Positions 1 to 8,143 of a DNA stretch of 64,000 nucleotides are shown piece after piece. The stretch is from XYD12-FULL-36-8 sp964613805 (GTDB lineage Bacteria > Bacteroidota > Ignavibacteria > Ignavibacteriales > Ignavibacteriaceae). Position 1 is the first letter of the stretch. The number at the start of each line of letters is the position of its first letter. A model generated the notes under the pieces. That model searched no databases, was not told where the DNA came from, and saw only the letters and a program-made list of their open reading frames with translations. Both the position numbers and the translations under genes were made by a program. The stretch lies in NCBI GenBank assembly GCA_964613805.1, contig CAZTJF010000002.1, positions 186,001 through 250,000 on the forward strand, written 5' to 3'.

Positions 1-2
1 GT

Positions 3-524
3 GTTACATACTTTCAAAATGATTTCACTGATTTATTCGGTTATGATCAAAAGTTCAAAACAATAAATGTTAAGAAAGCAAAAACCAATGGGATGGAAAC
101 CTATCTCACTGCAAAATTGGTTGATGAGTTTGTATTCAAACTAAACTATACATTTACTAATGCAAAAGATGAAAGCGATGGAGTTTCTGATGAAAATAGA
201 AAACTTATCCGGCGACCAGAACATAAAGTGGGCGGTTTTGTAAACTGCAATGTCTCCAAACACTTGAATGCTAATATAGAAGCAATATATGTCGGTGCAA
301 GAGATGATCTTGTTTTCGATAACATAACCTTCACATCATCAAGAACTAAACTTGAACCTTATGTTTTGTTAAATTTTACAGCACACTACCAGTTGATGGA
401 ATTTTTAAGATTAAACTTACGTTTAGAAAATATTCTCAATTCAGATTATGAAGAAGTTTATGGCTATGCTACTCCAGGTTTTTCGGTTTACGGCGGAATA
501 AAGTTAAGTTTGAATGATTTGTAA
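3..524 (+). CDS. TonB-dependent receptor, C-terminal part (BtuB-like), 5' partial
   Basis: The reading frame is open from base 3, so this is the end of a longer gene that starts left of the window; the first internal ATG is at 93. The visible 173 residues look like the last strands of an outer-membrane TonB-dependent barrel: alternating polar/aromatic strands, an arginine-proline turn (RRPEHK) before a strand, and a closing segment with 'LRLENILNSDYEEVYGYATPG', the usual penultimate turn of BtuB/FepA-type receptors. Such receptors take up vitamin B12, iron chelates or similar ligands. The ligand cannot be read from this fragment. The next gene is a small membrane protein of a kind that can accompany B12 receptors, so cobalamin is a reasonable but unproven guess. 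Confidence 0.8.
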   Translation, partial: VTYFQNDFTDLFGYDQKFKTINVKKAKTNGMETYLTAKLVDEFVFKLNYTFTNAKDESDGVSDENRKLIRRPEHKVGGFVNCNVSKHLNANIEAIYVGARDDLVFDNITFTSSRTKLEPYVLLNFTAHYQLMEFLRLNLRLENILNSDYEEVYGYATPGFSVYGGIKLSLNDL

Positions 525-635
525 TATTTAATTGAATAATACTTTGATTAGAGCATAAAGAATTTTTATCTTTGAAATAGTTAGAATTGTAAATCATAAA
601 ATTTTTATTTTTGAAATTGAAAGAAAGGAACTGAA

Positions 636-1166
636 ATGAACTCAAATAACTTCACATCAAAATTTTGGCTGTTGAGCATTATGATTTTAACCGCAGCATT
701 TACAAGATTAATTCCCCATCCACCCAATTTTACCGCAGTAGGAGCACTAGCATTATTCGGTGGAGCTTATTTCAGTGATAAAAAATTTGCATTCATTGTT
801 CCATTGCTTGCAATGTTGTTGACTGATTTAGTCATTGGCTTTCACAATGGAATGTTATCAGTTTATCTCAGCTTCGTTTTAATTGTTGGAATTGGAATTG
901 TACTAAGCAAAAACATCAAATTTAAAAATGTTGTAGTCGCATCTTTGTTATCATCAATTTTATTTTTTGTAATCACAAATTTTCAGATGTGGGTTCAAAG
1001 CCCGTTGTACGCAAAAAATATTTCGGGTTTAATTTCCTGCTATGTCGCGGCAATTCCATTCTGCCATCACACAATTATTGGTGATTTGGTTTTTGTTGGA
1101 ACACTCTTTGGTCTCTTTGGAGTTCTTCAAACCAAATTCCCACAACTATCAAAAGTAAAAGCTTAA
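636..1166 (+). CDS. DUF6580-like integral membrane protein (possible ECF-type substrate-binding component)
   Basis: 176 residues with about five hydrophobic segments. The pattern near the N-terminus, 'TRLIPHPPNFTAVGALALFGGAYF', is the hallmark I associate with the DUF6580 family, which resembles ECF transporter S-components. An AAGGAA ribosome-binding site precedes the ATG. It lies 111 bp downstream of the TonB receptor on the same strand and is followed by a strong terminator, so the two may form one uptake unit: receptor in the outer membrane, this protein in the inner membrane. Substrate specificity (for example a cobalamin precursor) is inference from context only. No ECF ATPase or T-component is adjacent. 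Confidence 0.65.
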   Translation: MNSNNFTSKFWLLSIMILTAAFTRLIPHPPNFTAVGALALFGGAYFSDKKFAFIVPLLAMLLTDLVIGFHNGMLSVYLSFVLIVGIGIVLSKNIKFKNVVVASLLSSILFFVITNFQMWVQSPLYAKNISGLISCYVAAIPFCHHTIIGDLVFVGTLFGLFGVLQTKFPQLSKVKA

Positions 1167-1173
1167 CTTTTTT

Positions 1174-1199
1174 AAGGGCGATTTAATTCGCCCTTTTTC
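1174..1199 (+). terminator. Rho-independent terminator
   Basis: A GGGCGA...TCGCCC stem extended by A-T pairs, with a short AT loop, is followed by a T-run. It ends the receptor/membrane-protein unit 8 bp after the stop at 1166. The next ATG (1203) lies directly behind the T-tract. Confidence 0.85.
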
Positions 1200-1202
1200 T
1201 TT

Positions 1203-1985
1203 ATGAACAAAAATCTCCCAATTCCTTTGTTAATTGATTTTGACGGAGTGATAAATCTTTATGGAAAATCAGCGCCCTTTGCAAAAGAATTTTTTGATTT
1301 TTTAGAAAAAAATAATTTACTGGCGTTCATTCTTAGTAATTCTACCTTAAGAACATCAAAGGACGTCAAGGACTTCTTAGAAATGCATAATTTGTATACT
1401 GATTTACCTATTATGACGGCCGCAGATGCAGCCTTGAAATATGTTGAAAAAAAGTATGAAAGAGTTTTAGTTTACTGCGTTGATAATGTAAAGAAAGAGT
1501 TTGAAAAATATATTGATGATATAAATCCTCAAGCAGTTATAATAGGTGACATGGCTGATGGCTGGTCAATTGAGACATTAAATGAAATTTTCCTCAAAGT
1601 TAAAAACGGCGCAGATATAGTTGCAATGCACATGAATCGTTATTGGTCGCCGGAAGAAAATAAAATTGTTCTCGATGCCGGTTCATACATATCAGCAATT
1701 GAATATGCAACCGGGAAAACATCAACTTTAATAGGAAAACCTTCCACTCTATATTTTCAATCTGCACTTGAAATGCTTGGTTATCCTAAAGATTCAACTT
1801 TTTTAATGCTTGGTGATGATATTGAGTTGGACATTACTCCTGTTCAACAAATGGGAGGAAAAACAATTTTAATTCTAACAGGAAAGACTAAACCTCCTAT
1901 TCCTGCTTTAGTTAAACCGGATCTTGTTTGTGATAATTTACCTAAAGTAATTGAAGTTTTAAAGACCTTTTATTCTTTGAAATAA
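1203..1985 (+). CDS. HAD-superfamily hydrolase, NagD-like (subclass IIA)
   Basis: 260 residues, full length for HAD-IIA phosphatases such as NagD, PGP or PNPase-type enzymes. Motif I 'LIDFDGVI' supplies nucleophile Asp12 and acid/base Asp14. 'FILSNST' is motif II. 'IGKPS' carries the motif III lysine, and 'LMLGDDIELDI' is motif IV with paired aspartates that hold Mg2+. The region between motifs II and III is the C2-type cap of this subclass. Likely a cytoplasmic phosphatase on a small phosphorylated metabolite; the substrate is not predictable. The gene begins 3 bp after a terminator T-run, so its promoter probably overlaps the end of the preceding unit. It converges on the ATP-grasp gene with only 10 bp between stops. 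Confidence 0.8.
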   Translation: MNKNLPIPLLIDFDGVINLYGKSAPFAKEFFDFLEKNNLLAFILSNSTLRTSKDVKDFLEMHNLYTDLPIMTAADAALKYVEKKYERVLVYCVDNVKKEFEKYIDDINPQAVIIGDMADGWSIETLNEIFLKVKNGADIVAMHMNRYWSPEENKIVLDAGSYISAIEYATGKTSTLIGKPSTLYFQSALEMLGYPKDSTFLMLGDDIELDITPVQQMGGKTILILTGKTKPPIPALVKPDLVCDNLPKVIEVLKTFYSLK

Positions 1986-1995
1986 CATTTTTTCC

Positions 1996-3057
1996 TCACA
2001 CCGAAACTTTTCCCTTGCGTGCATAAGCCATATCAACAAGCTTCTTCAATACTTGAGAATACGTCATACCCGCAGCTTCTGCAGAACGCATAAACCCAGC
2101 GCCTTCAGTTAGATCCGGATTTGGATTCACCTCAAGCACAAAAATTTCCTCATCGGCTGAAAGCCGAACATCAACTCTTGCATAATCTCTGCAGCCCATA
2201 ATATTGAATGCTTGGATTGCAATTTCTTTAGCTTTCTTTTCCACTGTTTTTGGGAGATTTGCAGGACAAACTGGAATTGTTTTATGATAGGATTCGTGCT
2301 GAGGATCCCATTTTGCCTGATAGCTTACGATATTATGAAGATGATCCGGCATTTCCGCAAAATCAATTTCACTAATTGGTAATACCCTTGTTCCTTCATC
2401 CTGAAAAACTGCGATATTAAGTTCACGCCCTTCGATAAATTCCTCTATCAAAACAGGCTGAGTAAATTTTTCAATAACAAGTTCCATTCTTGACAAAAGC
2501 TCTGACTTATTCTTAACAATGGATTCGTTTTCAATTCCAACACTTGCATCTTCAAAAGCAGGCTTAACAATAAGCGGATATTTCAAATCGTGCTTCAATC
2601 TTTCAGGAAGTTCAGCAGCTAAAAAACTGGGCGGAGTTTTAATTCCATTTATATTCAACAACTTTTTTGCCATCATTTTATTCTGACAATTTGCAAGGGC
2701 TAATGGTGGAGATCCCGTATAGGGAATTCCCATTAACTCAAACAAACCAACAACGTTCATTTCAAGCTTAGGGTCATTGTTGTATATTTCAACAAAATTA
2801 AAAATTACATCAGGCTGATTTTTTTTAACATCATTTATTAGAATATTTATATCATCAAACAAATTTAAAGTGTAGCTTTCAAATCCTTCTTCAACAAGTT
2901 TTTCTTGGATATACTTATAATCTTCCATTGGAGTTGTTTGATCAACCTCAAAGTAAGGCGTGAAATTTTGAGGTTTTTTGCGCTTTTTTGAGGGTTTTCG
3001 ATAAAGTTCCGGGTTAGGTTCATTAAAAATCACTGCAACTTTTAATTTAGCTTTCAT
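1996..3057 (-). CDS. ATP-grasp ligase, D-alanine-D-alanine ligase-like
   Basis: 353 residues. The N-terminal preATP-grasp domain (about 1-130) has a basic linker (residues 20-30, SKKRKKPQ) not typical of Ddl. The ATP-grasp core shows 'YPLIVKPA' (nucleotide-binding lysine), 'IEEFIEGRELNIAVF' and the Mg-binding 'FVLEVNPNPDLT', all intact. The family joins a carboxylate to an amine through an acyl-phosphate. The true D-Ala-D-Ala ligase is usually in the mur/dcw cluster, whereas this gene is divergently paired (89 bp apart) with a C39-like cysteine peptidase. That suggests a peptide- or amide-forming enzyme with a matching protease rather than the housekeeping Ddl. Substrates are unknown. Confidence 0.75.
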   Translation of the reverse strand: MKAKLKVAVIFNEPNPELYRKPSKKRKKPQNFTPYFEVDQTTPMEDYKYIQEKLVEEGFESYTLNLFDDINILINDVKKNQPDVIFNFVEIYNNDPKLEMNVVGLFELMGIPYTGSPPLALANCQNKMMAKKLLNINGIKTPPSFLAAELPERLKHDLKYPLIVKPAFEDASVGIENESIVKNKSELLSRMELVIEKFTQPVLIEEFIEGRELNIAVFQDEGTRVLPISEIDFAEMPDHLHNIVSYQAKWDPQHESYHKTIPVCPANLPKTVEKKAKEIAIQAFNIMGCRDYARVDVRLSADEEIFVLEVNPNPDLTEGAGFMRSAEAAGMTYSQVLKKLVDMAYARKGKVSV

Positions 3058-3146
3058 TAACTTTACACCCTTGAAAATGAAGTGAAAAACAGCAACTAAT
3101 CTTATTAGTTTTACATCACTAATTTAATCTTTTAAAATTTAAAATC

Positions 3147-3983
3147 ATGAGTTTTTATCCCCAACCATACAAATATCAGTGTGGTCCTTTCGCATTAAAA
3201 TATGCTCTTGTAATGCTTGGACAATTCATCAATGAAAAAGATATTGCAAAAAAAGCTGGAAGCAATTGGTGGTACGGTACCGACGAAATCGGTTTAGCTA
3301 AAGCAGCAAAAATTTATAATTGTAAAATGAAATACTTCAGGCGTGAAACTCGTAAGGAAGCATTAAAAGTTTTAAGAGAGCATCTTAAAAAAGGATTTCC
3401 TTGTATTCTTAGCGTTGATAATTGGGAGCATTGGTTTACTATTATAAATTATCAACAGAATAAATTTGTTGTTGTTGACAGCGGATTAGATAAAGTGATT
3501 GTCACCTACACCCCAACGCAGTTAACTCGAAGATGGAAATTTATTGATGATGAATCAGGTGAAATTAGTTTTGATGGATACGCTTTAATCCCCAAGTTTA
3601 AGGTTACAACAAAAGCAAATTTCTCTTTAGAAGAAGTAAAGCATGTAATGCACGATAGAAACAAAAATCTTGCAGAGAAATGGGATACATACTTTAATGA
3701 CCTAATTAATATTTGCCGACCTCATTCGCCAAACTCTTATAAGACAATTTCATTTAACGAATTTTTAAGAAGACATGAAAATATTCTCGTAAAAGAAATC
3801 GTTCATTGGCATGGAACTCCAACTTACAGAGAGCTTAAGAAAATTTTAAATAATATGAAATTCGTTGCAGATGTTTATGATTTAGTTATTTACGAAGAAG
3901 ACCAGAAAAAAGCTTTAATTGATCTTGCCGCAATACTAATGATGTATTCTTGCGGCAAATATGGAATGGGTCCAATTTATTAA
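3147..3983 (+). CDS. C39-like cysteine peptidase domain protein
   Basis: 278 residues without a signal peptide, so probably cytoplasmic. The first ~140 residues match a papain-like C39 peptidase: 'YQCGPFALKYAL' gives catalytic Cys12, 'NWEHWFTII' gives His95, and 'VVVDSG' gives a candidate Asp111. C39 domains normally cut double-glycine leader peptides, either inside ABC exporters or as free proteins. The C-terminal half (about 150-278) is helical and I do not recognise it. It is transcribed away from the ATP-grasp ligase from a shared 89-bp intergenic region, which argues for joint function: ligase builds, peptidase trims or activates. The isochorismatase-like gene follows 28 bp downstream. 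Confidence 0.65.
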   Translation: MSFYPQPYKYQCGPFALKYALVMLGQFINEKDIAKKAGSNWWYGTDEIGLAKAAKIYNCKMKYFRRETRKEALKVLREHLKKGFPCILSVDNWEHWFTIINYQQNKFVVVDSGLDKVIVTYTPTQLTRRWKFIDDESGEISFDGYALIPKFKVTTKANFSLEEVKHVMHDRNKNLAEKWDTYFNDLINICRPHSPNSYKTISFNEFLRRHENILVKEIVHWHGTPTYRELKKILNNMKFVADVYDLVIYEEDQKKALIDLAAILMMYSCGKYGMGPIY

Positions 3984-4011
3984 TTTTGCCCTAGAAACAT
4001 TTTAGGTAATT

Positions 4012-4581
4012 ATGAACTCAACTTCTATTCGTCACCCCACCATTCTTAAAAAAGAAGAAACCGCTCTTTTGATTATTGATATTCAAGAGAAAATTTTTCG
4101 CGTGATGTTAAATCCCGAAACTGTAATTCAAAACACTCTTAAGCTGATAGAGGGATTCTCAATTTTAGGAGCACCTATTTTTGTTACCGAGCAATATCCA
4201 AAGGGCTTAGGGGAAACTGAAAGCAGAATTAAAGAAGCTTTGCATGGTATTGTACCTATCCAAAAGATGAGTTTCAGCGTTCATGGTGCCGGTAATTTAT
4301 TTGAGATTCTTAATTACAAAAAAATTAAACAAGTTGCTATTGCTGGAATTGAATCGCATGTTTGTGTTCAGCAGACATCGCTTGACTTAATTGCAAATGG
4401 TTTTCAAGTTAGTTTAGCAGCAGATGCATGCTCATCGAGGAGGGAAATCGATTACAATACCGCACTAAGCAGAATGCGTCATGCCGGTGTAATAGTTACA
4501 ACTACAGAAGCGATTCTCTTCGAATTATTGAATATCAGCGGAACTGATGAGTTTAAGCAGATATCTAAAATTATTAAGTGA
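4012..4581 (+). CDS. Isochorismatase-like cysteine hydrolase
   Basis: 189 residues, normal length for the family. The catalytic triad can be placed: Asp23 in 'LLIIDIQE', Lys85 in 'IQKMSFS' and Cys118 in 'GIESHVCVQQT'. Family members hydrolyse amides or vinyl ethers (nicotinamidase, N-carbamoylsarcosine amidase, isochorismatase). The 'AGIESHVCV' version with Glu-Ser-His before the cysteine is the broad YcaC-like/hydrolase type rather than nicotinamidase, and the exact substrate is open. It sits 28 bp behind the C39-like peptidase and is probably co-transcribed with it. Confidence 0.8.
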   Translation: MNSTSIRHPTILKKEETALLIIDIQEKIFRVMLNPETVIQNTLKLIEGFSILGAPIFVTEQYPKGLGETESRIKEALHGIVPIQKMSFSVHGAGNLFEILNYKKIKQVAIAGIESHVCVQQTSLDLIANGFQVSLAADACSSRREIDYNTALSRMRHAGVIVTTTEAILFELLNISGTDEFKQISKIIK

Positions 4582-4656
4582 AATTCCTACGGCTGAGAAT
4601 TATAGTATGAATCTTTTAAGTATTTAATTCATCATATTCAAAAAAAGGAGTTCAAA

Positions 4657-4860
4657 ATGAAAAAAAATGTTGGAGATATGGACAAAAAAGTTAGAATTAT
4701 CCTGGGTGCGGTTATAATTATTCTGGGATTGTACTTTCAGAGCTGGTGGGGCTTAATTGGCTTAGTGCCATTAGCAACTGCATTCATGGGTGTTTGTCCA
4801 GCTTATATGCCATTCGGAATATCGACTTGCAAAACGGATGTCGATAGCAAGAAAAGTTAA
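4657..4860 (+). CDS. DUF2892 (YgaP-like) membrane protein
   Basis: 67 residues. An opening 'KNVGDMDKKVRIILGAVI' is followed by two hydrophobic segments around a short turn and 'GVCPAYMPFGISTC'. This is the standard DUF2892 domain, found alone or fused to rhodanese in YgaP. A strong AAAGGAG ribosome-binding site precedes the ATG. The two cysteines near the C-terminus are common in this family. Role unknown, although relatives sit with sulfur or thiol metabolism genes. A terminator follows immediately. Confidence 0.85.
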   Translation: MKKNVGDMDKKVRIILGAVIIILGLYFQSWWGLIGLVPLATAFMGVCPAYMPFGISTCKTDVDSKKS

Positions 4861-4874
4861 TTCATTCTAATTAT

Positions 4875-4902
4875 GAAGGGCTTCTCGAAGCCCTTCTTTT
4901 TT
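4875..4902 (+). terminator. Rho-independent terminator
   Basis: A perfect 10-bp stem (GAAGGGCTTC / GAAGCCCTTC) with a 2-base TC loop is followed by six T's, 14 bp after the DUF2892 stop. Confidence 0.95.
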
Positions 4903-5005
4903 CTACGCTCATTAATAAAAATTAACTTCTATTTTTTCCTCTTAAAAAATCATCTTTTAGTTATTTCTTTTATAATTTACTAGACCAAAAGACAGAAATC
5001 TAGAT

Positions 5006-5902
5006 TTGAACATAAATAATCCGTTAGAATCAGCTGAAAAAGGAATTAGATCAACCCTAATAGGTATAATAGCGAGCATCTTCCTGGCGATCATAAAAGG
5101 TACTGCGGGAATTTTAGGAAACTCTTATGCGCTTGTTGCCGATGCTATTGAATCTACTTCAGATGTTTTTACCTCGATAATTGTACTAACAGGTTTGAAG
5201 ATTGCCTCTAAACCTAGAGATATGAATCATCCCTACGGACATGGAAAAGCCGAACCAATTGCGGGAATGATAGTTGCATCGGCAATATTTATTGCTGCAA
5301 TAATAATCATTGTTCAAAGTATACATGAAATTATCACACCGCATCATGCGCCTGCAGGATTCACTTTAATAGTGTTAGTGGCGGTAGTAATAACTAAAGA
5401 ATTGTTATTCCGCTTTGTAATTAAAGTTGGTAAAAATATTGAGAGCACCGCTGTTAAGAATGATGCATGGCATCATAGGAGCGATGCGATTACTTCATTA
5501 GCGGCTTTTATTGGAATTTCAATCGCGCTAATCGGGGGAAAAGGTTATGAAGAAGCTGATGATTATGCTGCACTATTTGCTTCGGGAATAATAATCTTTA
5601 ATGCATACAGATTATTCAAACCCGCTTTTTTTGAGATAATGGATACTGCCCCACCAAATCATATCTTAGTTGATGTAAAATCTGCTGCAAGTAAAGTTGA
5701 GGGTGTCATTGAAATTGATAAATGCTTTGTAAGAAAAATGGGACTGGAATTTTTTGTTGATATTCATGTTGTGGTTGATAGAGATATTCCGGTTCATATC
5801 GGACATTTAATTGGACATAATGTTAAAGATGAGTTGATGATATTTAATCCAAAGATTACAGATGTGCTTGTTCATATTGAACCTACTCAGTTACCAAAAT
5901 AA
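5006..5902 (+). CDS. Cation diffusion facilitator (CDF) family efflux transporter
   Basis: 298 residues with the CDF layout: about six membrane segments (1-205) and a cytoplasmic dimerisation domain (about 210-298). Metal-site motifs are visible: 'NHPYGHGKAEPIAGM' in TM2-3 and 'DAWHHRSDAITSLAAF' in TM5. 'FFEIMDTAPP' ends the membrane part. The family exports Zn2+, Fe2+, Mn2+ or similar ions in exchange for protons. The start is TTG at 5006; no ATG in a sensible position precedes the first membrane helix and no clear Shine-Dalgarno is present. The glycosyltransferase follows after 16 bp. Confidence 0.9.
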   Translation: MNINNPLESAEKGIRSTLIGIIASIFLAIIKGTAGILGNSYALVADAIESTSDVFTSIIVLTGLKIASKPRDMNHPYGHGKAEPIAGMIVASAIFIAAIIIIVQSIHEIITPHHAPAGFTLIVLVAVVITKELLFRFVIKVGKNIESTAVKNDAWHHRSDAITSLAAFIGISIALIGGKGYEEADDYAALFASGIIIFNAYRLFKPAFFEIMDTAPPNHILVDVKSAASKVEGVIEIDKCFVRKMGLEFFVDIHVVVDRDIPVHIGHLIGHNVKDELMIFNPKITDVLVHIEPTQLPK

Positions 5903-5918
5903 TTATCACTAATTTTTC

Positions 5919-7004
5919 ATGACGCTTTTAATAATTCTATTCGTAATCAGTGTCATAATTTTTTTAGCCAATATTCTTTTCATTTTTTTATTTCCCAAAT
6001 TCGATGATTCTTCATGCAATGCAGACTTACTTAATATTTCCATAGTTATCGCATTTAAGAATGAGTCGAATAACTTAGAGAAATTATTTTCTTCGTTGAG
6101 TACTCTTAATTTTGCAACTGATAAATATGAAGTGATTTTAGTTGATGATGGTTCATCTGATAATTCATATCAGAAGGCAAGTGAACTGTCAAAAGACAAA
6201 AATAACTATCAAATAATCAAAGCTGAGAAAAAAAAGTATCCCGGAAAAAAAGGTGCATTAGAATTTGCAATCAGTAAAGCAAGATATCCATACATTCTAA
6301 TTACTGATGCCGATTGTATGCCCGAAAAAAATTGGCTTCTTACTTATTCACAAAAATTTAGGCGGGAATTTGATTTACTTTTTGGTTTATCACCTTTCAT
6401 TCAAACGAAAAATATAATAAACAAAATTTCATGCTTTGAAAATATGCGAAGTAGTGTTTTAACATTTGTACTTGCAAAACTTGGGCTTCCATATTCTGCT
6501 GCAGCGAGGAATCTTGGGTTTAAGAAATCTTCGTTTGAAAAGATTGGCGGCTTTGTTAATACCATTGAAACACAAAGCGGTGATGATGATTTGCTAATTA
6601 GAGAATCAGTAAAAAATAAATTGAAAATAGGAGTTGTGAACTCTAAAAATTCCTCGGTGTTCACCAATTCAAAAGAAACATTGAGGGAATATTTAAACCA
6701 GAAAGCAAGACATACAAAAACATCACATCATTACCTTCCAATTCACAAGATGATACTTGGTTTATGGCATTCAGCAAACATTTTACTGCTCTTCTCAATT
6801 CTGCTTTTACCAGTAAACATTTTGTTCTTACTGCCAATTCTAATTAAGCTTATTTCGGATTTTCTAGCTGCTAAAGTAACTCAAAACAAATTTCATTACT
6901 CATTTTCCAACCAAGAGATTTTTGTTTACCAAGTATTTTATGAAGTATTTTTGGTAATAAATTTTTTATCTTCATTGCGAAAAAATATTATTTGGAAAAA
7001 CTAA
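5919..7004 (+). CDS. Membrane-anchored family 2 glycosyltransferase
   Basis: 361 residues. An N-terminal hydrophobic helix (1-25) is followed by a GT-A catalytic domain: 'VILVDDGSSDNS' (nucleotide site), 'ITDADCMPE' (DxD metal site), 'QSGDDDLLIRE' (acceptor/base region) and 'NQKARHTKTSHHY', the position of the QxxRW-type motif of processive enzymes. Two or three C-terminal membrane helices complete a layout like chitooligosaccharide or polysaccharide synthases. Probably adds sugars to a lipid carrier or surface polysaccharide at the inner membrane. The M23 peptidase gene starts just behind it. Confidence 0.8.
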   Translation: MTLLIILFVISVIIFLANILFIFLFPKFDDSSCNADLLNISIVIAFKNESNNLEKLFSSLSTLNFATDKYEVILVDDGSSDNSYQKASELSKDKNNYQIIKAEKKKYPGKKGALEFAISKARYPYILITDADCMPEKNWLLTYSQKFRREFDLLFGLSPFIQTKNIINKISCFENMRSSVLTFVLAKLGLPYSAAARNLGFKKSSFEKIGGFVNTIETQSGDDDLLIRESVKNKLKIGVVNSKNSSVFTNSKETLREYLNQKARHTKTSHHYLPIHKMILGLWHSANILLLFSILLLPVNILFLLPILIKLISDFLAAKVTQNKFHYSFSNQEIFVYQVFYEVFLVINFLSSLRKNIIWKN

Positions 7005-7021
7005 ATGCCAATGATAATTCA

Positions 7022-8110
7022 ATGATAAAGGTATATGTTAAAATATTTGTGCTGCCTTTGATTATTTTCCCCCAACTTATAGCCCAGCAGTTTAGGTTAA
7101 CAAGACCTGTCCCCGATAATATTCAAACCAACGGATCATATCTTTATGGTGAACCAAACTTTCAAAATCCTTCTCTTGCACATACAGGTATTGATATTTC
7201 TATTGCTTACGACACAATTAGGTCAGCATCTGTGGGAACGGTTTATGCAGTCGGCTACAATCCCAATGATCCTGTTGGAGGTTATGAACCAGGTGGAGCG
7301 GGAAATTACATCATAATCAAAAGCAGGTGGAACAATAAAGATATTTATCTGAATTACTTCCACTTAACGAAACCGCTCAAAAGTTTTGGAGATTCGGTTT
7401 TCACGAATCAACCAATTGCAATTTCAGGTAATACGGGAAACTCAACAGGTCCACATCTGCATTTTGAAATTCGACAGGGAACTCAAACTCCATCATCTTC
7501 GCGAACTCGACGAAATCCGGAATTGTGGGCCGCAATTACTGGTACAGGTGCAATTTATGGGAGGGTTCCAAATGCAGCTAATAGCACTCGAGTTGATATT
7601 TCTCCCGATCCCAAACCCCGCCCGCCTTATACCACTTTTGGGTATGCTTTAACGTACAACTTCAACGATGCCGCAATTCAAAGTGATGATATATACAACG
7701 AAAATTATGCAATTGGCGATGTAAAGCCGGGCACATATGTTATTACAGCATTAAATGGATCTTACAGAAAAACTGTTACAGTAAATGCTGGTGAAGTTGT
7801 AAATGCAGATGCGGTGGTAGGAGTTGATAGTGAATTTCAAATTGCTGACGGTTTCAATCTTTATCAGAATTATCCAAATCCATTTAATCCTGAAACAAAA
7901 ATTTCTTACACACTTGAAGAAAATATTTTTGTTAATCTTAGTGTTTATAATCTGATTGGAGAAAAAATAATTACGCTGACTGAGGAAGAGCAAGGCAAAG
8001 GATTTCATGAATATATTTACAACGGCTCAAACCTTACAAGTGGAATTTATATCTACACTTTGAGATCAAATAAAAAAGTCATCAGTAAGATGATGACTTT
8101 ATTAAAGTAA
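7022..8110 (+). CDS. Secreted M23-family (LytM-like) peptidase with type IX secretion sorting domain
   Basis: I place the start at ATG 7022, not the in-frame TTG at 6992, because a clean signal peptide (MIKVYVKIFVLPLIIFPQLIAQ) begins there. The M23 zinc site is complete: His54 and Asp58 in 'HTGIDIS', His114 in 'YFHLTKPL', and His145/His147 in 'GPHLHFE', so an active metallopeptidase (peptidoglycan cross-links or small proteins) is expected. A small beta domain (about 205-265) follows. The last ~80 residues carry 'NYPNPFNPETKISYTL' and end in '...TLLK', the type A C-terminal sorting signal of Bacteroidota/Ignavibacteria. The protein is therefore predicted to cross the outer membrane by the type IX system. 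Confidence 0.9.
   Translation: MIKVYVKIFVLPLIIFPQLIAQQFRLTRPVPDNIQTNGSYLYGEPNFQNPSLAHTGIDISIAYDTIRSASVGTVYAVGYNPNDPVGGYEPGGAGNYIIIKSRWNNKDIYLNYFHLTKPLKSFGDSVFTNQPIAISGNTGNSTGPHLHFEIRQGTQTPSSSRTRRNPELWAAITGTGAIYGRVPNAANSTRVDISPDPKPRPPYTTFGYALTYNFNDAAIQSDDIYNENYAIGDVKPGTYVITALNGSYRKTVTVNAGEVVNADAVVGVDSEFQIADGFNLYQNYPNPFNPETKISYTLEENIFVNLSVYNLIGEKIITLTEEEQGKGFHEYIYNGSNLTSGIYIYTLRSNKKVISKMMTLLK
8072..8100 (-). terminator. Minus-strand terminator inside the end of the M23 gene
   Basis: A perfect 10-bp stem (AAAGTCATCA / TGATGACTTT) with a 6-base loop is preceded on the plus strand by a run of A's, which reads as a T-tract on the minus strand. It lies 44 bp beyond the stop of the minus-strand OmpA gene, so it can terminate that transcript while also encoding the last residues of the convergent M23 protein. 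Confidence 0.75.
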
Positions 8111-8143
8111 ATTCGATTTATAAAGTCCGATAACTAAAGAAAT

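Noticed and set aside
6992..7021. TTG start for the M23 peptidase
   Set aside because: Would put ten polar residues before the signal peptide; ATG 7022 fits better.
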